Positions 59,001 through 64,000 of a stretch of 64,000 bases of DNA are shown one piece after another. Within the stretch, counting starts at the first letter, position 1. The number at the start of each line of letters is the position of its first letter. The position numbers and the translations under genes were made by a program. The notes beneath the pieces were generated by a model, which was not told where the DNA came from, did not search any database, and was given only the letters and a program-made list of their open reading frames with translations. The stretch is from Glandiceps talaboti (taxonomy: Eukaryota; Hemichordata; Enteropneusta; Spengelidae), in assembly GCF_964340395.1 (NCBI RefSeq), contig NC_135563.1, positions 888,501-952,500 on the forward strand, read 5' to 3'.

Positions 59001-62000
59001 AGATGGTAAGTATTGTCTGACCTGGATGTAAGCTTGGCATCTTCAAGCAGAGATCGAAATTCTTCTTTTTTCTCTTTCAATTTACTGTGTTTCTCTTTCC
59101 TTTCTTCCTCTGCTCTTTGTTTGACATACCGATCAAACACTTGTTTTCTTTCCTTAGGATTGAGTAATAGGTATCTGGGATCAAACACAATTTTGTGAAG
59201 TTCTTTGTCCCAAGTAGAAAATGCTGAAACCTGCAAGAGGAAGAATCCAACAAGAAAGATTGAATACCAGGGATATACTGCTAGATACCATCACAGTCAT
59301 AAAATATGGCAACAAGTCATGACCAGCAATAACAAATCATATCACCATAGTGGTGAACTGATAATTTCTTCCATTATATACCAGTACTTTCAGTTCATAA
59401 AAGCCAACAAACTATCCTTTGTTTCCATATAGCCCATTACTTTATCATTTTTTATTTTTGTTTCAATACATTTCATAGTAGACCTACCCCTCTTTCATAT
59501 AGCATGTCTTTGAACTGTTTCATCCTGATGTCAAGTGGTACAATAGCTCTCTCTCTAGCAGCCTTAACTTCAGCTTCAATAGCAGCTTCTTTCTCTGGAT
59601 CATGAGGTTCAGATGACTTCTCCTCTTTCTTTTTCTTAGCCTTTGGTTCATCTTCAGATCCAAAATCATCTGATTTCTTCTTGATTGGTGTAGGTTCTAC
59701 AGTGATATCAAATACATTGGTGTGGGTTCTACAGTGATATCAAATACATTGGTGTGGGTTCTACAATGATATCAAATATATTGGTGTGGGTTCCCCAGTG
59801 ATATCAAATACATTGGTGTAGGTTCTACAATGATATCAAATACATTGGTGTGGGTTCTACAGTGATATCAAATACATTGGTGTGGGTTCTACAATGATAT
59901 CAAATACATTGGTGTGGGTTCTACAGTGATATCAAATACATTGGTGTGGGTTCTACAGTGATATCAAATACACTGATTGGTGTAGGTTCTACAGTGATAT
60001 CAAATACATTGGTGTGGGTTCTACAATGATATCAAATACATTGGTGTGGGTTCTACAATGATATCAAATACATTGGTGTGGGTTCTACAGTGATATCAAA
60101 TACATTGGTGTGGGTTCTACAGTGATATCAAATACACTGATTGGTGTAGGTTCTACAGTGATATCAAATAAATACATTGGTGTGGGTTCTACAATGATAT
60201 CAAATAAATTGGTGTGGGTTCTACAATGATATCAAATACATTGGTGTGGGTTCTACAATGAAATTTTCAGACCTTGGGTCACAAAGACCCCCATAACCAA
60301 AAAGTGATGTAAAACCCTGCTAACCTGGTTCATCTGACTTGCCTCTCCATGGCTTCTCTTGTACCATTTTATCTACATCTGCCCTGCCTTTCAAGTCATC
60401 TGGTTTTTCCCAGAGTGAGGCACGAGTACTGGCATTGAAAAAAAACACCCTCTCATCTCCTGTCCATACTACACACCTGTAGGGAAGGCACATTCATACA
60501 AAATAACACATACTTTAAAATTAATACAACTAGTATTTCTTTGTATTTGAAGAAATTAAGATAGGCGACAGAAAAACATTTAAACATGTATTTACCAGGA
60601 AGTATAGGCCTGGATTAGTTTGTAAAGATTCAACTGGTGGCAAGCAATATGTGAAATTAAGGGAAAATGACTTGGTCATAAGGACTGACAGGAAACTGCC
60701 GGTCCTTTCTCAATGCAGTTTGTGACCTGTATCTACAGGTCAACCCCATTCCTCATCCATAATGATCAAACAATTTTGAACTTTAACATGATTCGACTCA
60801 TTGTCTTTTGCTGTAATAGAATGAGAACATTATGAATATTAAGTACAATAACTTATTTCATTTATATAATCTTTTGTTATTCACAATGCATGATACACAA
60901 ATACACAAAGATTGCACAAAATGTGGATTAATGAATCATTTCTCATATTACCTGCAATCTCAATGAGATCACAGTTCTCTCTTTCCTCACTGCCTGAAGC
61001 AGCAGCACATGCATGCCTAAAATGAATGTCTTGATAAGTTGATTAGGCAAGACAAAAATGAGAGAAATTCAATCACCACTTATGTTCTAACATATATCGG
61101 TAGTAATTGTTGTATGCTACATGACTATAAACTTAATATCAACAATGCTCTGACTCACAACAAGTCAATTTGACTTACTGACAAGTTGGTAAGCTTAAAA
61201 CAGGCAACACAAGGTCATATTGATGTTGATAAAATTTGGATGGCTATCATTAAATAAATGTTATTCATGAACTTCAAATTACAATTGGTCATAAGGGCCA
61301 ACAAGTTGCTGTAACTCTGCAAAACTGTTGGGCCATACAGAAATTTGGTTTCGGACAAACATTAATTTCACAGTGGTGGCAAAGTACATGTATGTGTTTG
61401 GGACTCAATGAAAGTAAAGTTAAATTTGGGGAAAAGGGACATCACATAATATTGAGATTGGATATGATATTAATGAATTGCTATTTTGGAAAAAATGATT
61501 TAATAAATAGACTCGGATGTCTTACCAGGGTGTACCAGGGACGGCTTTACTCTGTATAGGTTTAGATTTATCAGTATCTTTATCTTCTTTATCACTCTCT
61601 TCAGCTTCCTAGAAGAAAACAGAACATCTTTCATTAGGAGGAAGGGAACAGCCATCAGCCATCATTTATGCAGCATAAGAAGTATGTAACTAGCAATGAC
61701 TGCAGTACATTCAAGAAATATGAAATCCAGGAACTAGCAATGACTGCAGTACTAATGCAAAAAATATGAAACTCAGAAACTAGCAATGACTGTAGTACTA
61801 ATGCAAGAAATATGAAATTCAGGAACTAGCAATGACTGTAGTACTAATGCACTAAATATGAAATTCAGGAACTAACAATGACTGTAGTACTAATGCAAGA
61901 AATATGAAATTCAGGAACTAGCAATGACTGTAGTAGTAATGCAAGAAATATGAAATTCAGAAACTAGCAATGACTGCAGTACTAATGCAAGAAATATGAA

Positions 62001-63817
62001 ATCCAGGAACTAGCAATGACTGTAGTACTAATGCAAGAAATATGAAATTCAGAAACTAGCAATGACTGCAGTACTAATTCAAGAAATATGAAATTCAGGA
62101 ACTAACAATGACTGCAGTACTAATGCAAGAAATATGAAATTCAGGAACTAGCAATGACTAGTATTAATTCAAGAAATATGAAACTCAGAAACTAGCAATG
62201 ACTGTAGTACTAATGCAAGAAATATGAAATTCAGGAACTAACAATGACTGCAGTACTAATGCAAGAAATATGAAATTAGGAACTAGCAATGACTGTAGTA
62301 CTAATGCAAGAAATATGAAATTCAGGAACTAACAATGACTGCAGTACTAATGCAAGAAATATGAAATTAGGAACTAGCAATGACTGTAGTACTAATGCAA
62401 GAAATATGAAATTCAGGAACTAGCAATGATTGTGGTACTAATGCAAGAAATATGAAATTCAGGAACTAGCAATGACTGCAGTACTAATGCACGAAATATG
62501 AAATTCAGGAACTAGCAATGACTGCAGTACTAATGCACGAAATATGAAATCCGGGAACTAGCAATGATTGTGGTACTAATGCAAGACAAATATGAAATTC
62601 AGGAACTAGCAATGACTGTGGTACTAATGCAAGAAATATGAAATTCAGGAACTAGCAATGACTGTAGTACTAATGCAAGAAATATGAAATTCAGGAACTA
62701 GCAATGACTGTAGTACTAATCGAAGACAAATATGAAATTCAGGAACTAGCAATGACTACAGTACTAATGCATGAAATATGACATTCAGGAACTTGCAATG
62801 ACTGTAGTACTAATGCAAGAAATATGAAATTCAGGAACTAGCAATGACTGCAGTACTAATGCAAGAAATATGAAATCAGGGAACTAGCAATGACTGTGGT
62901 ACTAATGCAAGAAATATGAAATCCGGGAACTAACAATGACTACAGTACTAATGCATGAAATATGAAATTCAGGAACTTGCAATGACTGTGGTACTAATGC
63001 AAGAAATATGAAATTCAGGAACTAGCAATGACTGTGGTACTAATGCGGAAATATGAAATCCGGGAACTAGCAATGATTGTGGTACTAATGCAAGACAAAT
63101 ATGAAATCCGGGAACTAACAATGACTGCAGTACTAATGCAAGAAATATGAAATTAGGAACTAGCAATGACTGTAGTACTAATGCAAGACAAATATGAAAT
63201 TAGGAACTAGCAATGACTGCAGTATTAATGCAAAAAATATGAAATCCGGGAACTAGCAATGATTGTGGAACTAATGCAAGAAATATGAAATTCAGGAACT
63301 AGCAATGACTGCAGTACTAATGCAAGAAATATGAAATTCAGGAACTAGCAATGACTGTAGTACTAATGCAAGAAATATGAAATTCAGGAACTAGCAATGA
63401 CTGTAGTACTAATGCAAGAAATATGAAATTCAGGAACTAGCAATGACTGCAGTACTAATGCAAGAAATATGAAATTCAGGAACTAGCAATGACTGTAGTA
63501 CTAATGCAAGAAATATGAAATTCAGGAACTAGCAATGACTGTGGTACTAATGCAAGAAATATGAAATTCAGGAACTAGCAATGACTGTGGTACTAATGCA
63601 AGAAATATGAAATTCAGGAACTAGCAATGACTGCAAAACAAAGCATAAAAGTAAAAACCATGAAGGATTGGCTCATCAAAACAGTCTACATCATTTTTGA
63701 ATCACAACAGCAGTATTCAAGTCTAATATCTGACAAGTCTCACCTTGTTTTCTTCTTTTTTGCTTTCTTTTTCATCTACTTCCATTTTCTCTGGTTCTTC
63801 CTTGTTCTTATCTTTTT
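48293..63817 (-). CDS. TCERG1: Transcription elongation regulator 1 (CA150), C-terminal half with WW3 and FF1-FF6
   Basis: TCERG1 is a nuclear factor that couples elongating RNA polymerase II to splicing: WW domains bind proline-rich splicing factors and FF domains bind phosphorylated CTD and other partners. Twelve exons join in phase into 1,790 bp (595 complete residues and a stop). From N to C: an acidic/Lys-rich linker, WW3 ([17 protein letters not shown]...LWEKPDD), a Lys-rich linker, and six FF domains, ending in [16 protein letters not shown] as in vertebrates (human protein about 1,098 residues). The highly charged [17 protein letters not shown] helix before FF4 is almost identical to human. 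The N-terminal half (WW1, WW2) lies beyond the right edge. Introns carry five large minisatellites, and one exon's 3' splice junction is itself tandemly duplicated. Identification is certain. Confidence 0.97.
48537..48795. repeat. (CATA)n/(CA)n microsatellite in the last TCERG1 intron
   Basis: Contains an internal duplication of about 125 bp (CATATATACACACATACATA blocks repeat). Begins about 36 bp upstream of the terminal exon's acceptor. Confidence 0.97.
49180..49280 (-). CDS. TCERG1: TCERG1 exon: FF5 end and FF6 helix 1
   Basis: 101 bp, phase 0 in, phase 2 out. Encodes [20 protein letters not shown] and [13 protein letters not shown]. Confidence 0.96.
49414..49497 (-). CDS. TCERG1: TCERG1 exon: FF5
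   Basis: 84 bp, phase 0 on both sides. Encodes [20 protein letters not shown] plus LKFSSSDR. Confidence 0.96.
49868..50010. repeat. (CA)n with (GACA)n and (CCCCAACA)n
   Basis: Lies about 30 bp beyond the donor of the TCERG1 exon at 50043. Confidence 0.97.
50043..50219 (-). CDS. TCERG1: TCERG1 exon: FF4 body and FF5 helix 1
   Basis: 177 bp, phase 0 on both sides. Encodes [40 protein letters not shown] and [10 protein letters not shown] (CA)n block starts about 30 bp past the donor. Confidence 0.97.
50560..51545. repeat. 42-bp minisatellite with alternating variants, in a TCERG1 intron
   Basis: About 23 copies of ATTGTGGGCCACTGCGGGCC plus TGGGAGTGTAACTATTGTGTGG. Copies alternate between TATTGTGTGG and TATTTTGTGG and between GGGCC/GGACC/AGGCC, giving an 84-bp higher-order period over much of the array. 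Long ORFs in two plus frames and one minus frame are repeat shadows. Confidence 0.95.
51546..52069. other. TCERG1 intron sequence with poly(C) tract
   Basis: A run of about 23 C at 51714-51736; otherwise AT-rich and unassigned. Confidence 0.5.
52070..52715 (+). mobile_element. Family C repeat, copy, 3'-truncated, in a TCERG1 intron
   Basis: Starts GTCATTGAGAATGACATAGT CCCCGCTATAATTGGG, has three about 150-bp units and breaks off at CAGTCCAGGCGGACG without the terminal hairpin. Confidence 0.78.
53011..53181 (-). CDS. TCERG1: TCERG1 exon: charged helix and FF4 helix 1
   Basis: 171 bp, phase 0 on both sides. Encodes the long Arg/Glu-rich helix ([20 protein letters not shown]) followed by HFKALLADL. 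Confidence 0.97.
53311..53680. repeat. 25-bp minisatellite in a TCERG1 intron
   Basis: About 15 copies of CCTCACCTCAATGGAGTTCA plus CAATT (variants CCGCACC, CTTAATGG). On the TCERG1 strand each unit reads TTGAG-GTGAGG or TTAAG-GTGAGG, a donor-like motif. It begins about 130 bp upstream of the acceptor at 53182. Confidence 0.93.
53740..54461 (+). mobile_element. Family C repeat, complete copy in a TCERG1 intron
   Basis: Starts with the same GTCATTGAGAATGAC palindrome as the other copies, two to three units, (GGAC)n, and ends AAGTCCCCGGGGACTAA, where the terminal hairpin has collapsed. Confidence 0.78.
54462..55908. other. TCERG1 intron sequence, unassigned
   Basis: A poly(G) tract at 55194-55207 and short GAGGAG run; AT-rich elsewhere. 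No exon fits the FF3-to-charged-helix junction, which is already in phase. Confidence 0.5.
55909..56076 (-). CDS. TCERG1: TCERG1 exon: FF3
   Basis: 168 bp, phase 0 on both sides. Encodes [40 protein letters not shown] and [16 protein letters not shown]. The polypyrimidine tract (CTTTCTCTCCTCTACTGTAG) is intact and a 34-bp minisatellite begins immediately upstream of it. Confidence 0.96.
56094..56652. repeat. 34-bp minisatellite directly upstream of the TCERG1 FF3 exon acceptor
   Basis: About 16 copies of GTATGGCAAACCACACGTCA plus GTTCACAGATAGTG, ending about 20 bp before the exon and then running into (CA)n/(GCAC)n. On the transcribed strand each unit has CTGAC, a branch-point-like motif. 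Confidence 0.95.
56705..58233. other. TCERG1 intron sequence, unassigned
   Basis: No exon between FF2 and FF3 is required by phase. A 105-codon minus-strand ORF at 57062-57379 has no recognised domain. Confidence 0.5.
58234..58384 (-). CDS. TCERG1: TCERG1 exon: FF2
   Basis: 151 bp between CTGCAG and GTCTGT. Completes Arg, then [20 protein letters not shown] and [20 protein letters not shown], the FF2 core. Confidence 0.97.
58385..59021. other. TCERG1 intron sequence, unassigned
   Basis: Unique AT-rich intron between the FF1 and FF2 exons; nothing recognised. Confidence 0.5.
59022..59230 (-). CDS. TCERG1: TCERG1 exon: FF1 body and start of FF2
   Basis: 209 bp between CTTGCAG and GTCAGAC. 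Encodes [20 protein letters not shown] and [20 protein letters not shown], nearly identical to human FF1, then [14 protein letters not shown]. Confidence 0.97.
59488..59696 (-). CDS. TCERG1: TCERG1 exon: Lys-rich linker and start of FF1
   Basis: 209 bp, completes Glu from the WW3 exon, ends in phase 0 at GTAGGT. Encodes a KKKKEEK nuclear-localisation-like stretch, then [20 protein letters not shown] and [13 protein letters not shown] (FF1 helix 1). The acceptor (CACTGTAG) and the first 13-14 exon bases are repeated about seventeen times upstream. Confidence 0.95.
59697..60262 (-). repeat. 32-bp tandem array made of a TCERG1 splice-acceptor junction
   Basis: About 17 copies of TTTGATATCACTGTAG followed by AACCYACACCAAT, ending at the true acceptor of the 59488-59696 exon. 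Variants CATTGTAG and CACTGTAG both keep the AG; one copy near 59795 has lost it. Two copies near 59970 and 60140 keep the exact exon spelling (AACCTACACCAATCA). Confidence 0.93.
60325..60476 (-). CDS. TCERG1: TCERG1 exon: WW3 domain
   Basis: 152 bp between CCTACAG and GTTAGC. Encodes [40 protein letters not shown] and a basic tail. Both signature tryptophans and the proline after the second are present. Confidence 0.96.
60952..61016 (-). other. Possible cassette (poison) exon in the TCERG1 intron before WW3
   Basis: A 65-bp stretch bounded by ATTCATTTTAG and GTAATAT with an open frame continuous from the preceding exon ([20 protein letters not shown]). Its length is not a multiple of three; inclusion shifts the frame and meets TAG within three codons in the WW3 exon. 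It could be chance. Confidence 0.3.
61526..61608 (-). CDS. TCERG1: TCERG1 exon: linker into WW3
   Basis: 83 bp between TTCTAG and GTAAG. Encodes [20 protein letters not shown] and then SKAVPGTP; the first WW3 tryptophan codon is split with the next exon. Confidence 0.92.
61680..63636. repeat. 46-bp minisatellite, about 42 copies, in a TCERG1 intron
   Basis: Unit AACTAGCAATGACTGYAGTA plus CTAATGCAAGAAATATGAAATTCAGG, with small deletions (ATTAGG) and insertions (AAGACAAAT). It fills nearly the whole intron between the exons at 61526 and 63744. Confidence 0.95.
63744..63817 (-). CDS. TCERG1: TCERG1 exon: acidic/Lys-rich linker
   Basis: 74 bp between TTTCACAG and GTGAGA. Two bases finish a codon from an exon outside the window, then [20 protein letters not shown]... 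in phase 0 out. Low-complexity linker upstream of WW3. Confidence 0.85.
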
Positions 63818-64000
63818 CTGTGAAAGAACACTATTAAGTTTCACAAATCAAACTTTCAATATTTATTTTAATGGCATTTCAGGAACATATGAAATTGTGT
63901 CTGGGTTCCACCTAAATAAGTTAAGTGCACACTTGCTAGTCTGGGATAGTACAGGACCTATATGTGAATACTAGTGACTATGATATCATGAATATTAGGT

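Overview
The window is animal (metazoan) genomic DNA. It has short coding exons with GT-AG introns, a high content of microsatellites and minisatellites, several interspersed repeat families and LINE fragments. The genes point to a ciliated animal, and the repeat style suggests a marine invertebrate, but I cannot fix the phylum from sequence alone. No bacterial-type genes, operons or CRISPR arrays are present.

Three conserved genes can be assembled exon by exon with matching phases. (1) A prominin-family gene (minus strand) starts at 33282 and runs off the left edge; its first four coding exons are at 33282-33039, 17371-17289, 10004-9799 and 4709-4589. They encode the N-terminal 218 residues (signal peptide, TM1, Cys-rich cytoplasmic loop, TM2). 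(2) A complete SAXO1/FAM154-like gene (plus strand, 38654-42728, six coding exons, 489 codons) encodes a stabiliser of axonemal microtubules. (3) The 3' half of TCERG1/CA150 (minus strand, twelve exons, 63817-48293) encodes 595 C-terminal residues with WW3 and all six FF domains. A small three-exon candidate gene (14426 to about 13060, minus) is nested in prominin intron 2; its product is not recognised.

The rest is mainly repeats. Three unrelated repeat families (A, C, D) share one architecture: inverted subterminal motifs, an internal microsatellite or tandem block and a short hairpin near the 3' end, as in non-autonomous Helentron/HINE-type elements. There is also a Mutator-like foldback element with a 9-bp target duplication (10881-11685), a TTAA-flanked DNA transposon with a decayed unknown ORF (34634-36256), a 542-bp MITE (531-1072) and decayed LINE pieces. 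At least ten long minisatellites (21-46 bp units) lie within or beside the genes. Most long ORFs in the window are these arrays read through and are not genes.

The most unusual feature is that two minisatellites are tandem copies of a coding exon's own 3' splice junction. In prominin exon 3, nine 36-bp copies are in frame and open for the seven nearest the exon, so use of upstream acceptors would add hydrophobic 12-residue blocks before TM1. In a TCERG1 exon, about seventeen 32-bp copies would bring in an immediate stop codon if an upstream acceptor were used. Other minisatellites also lie very close to splice sites.
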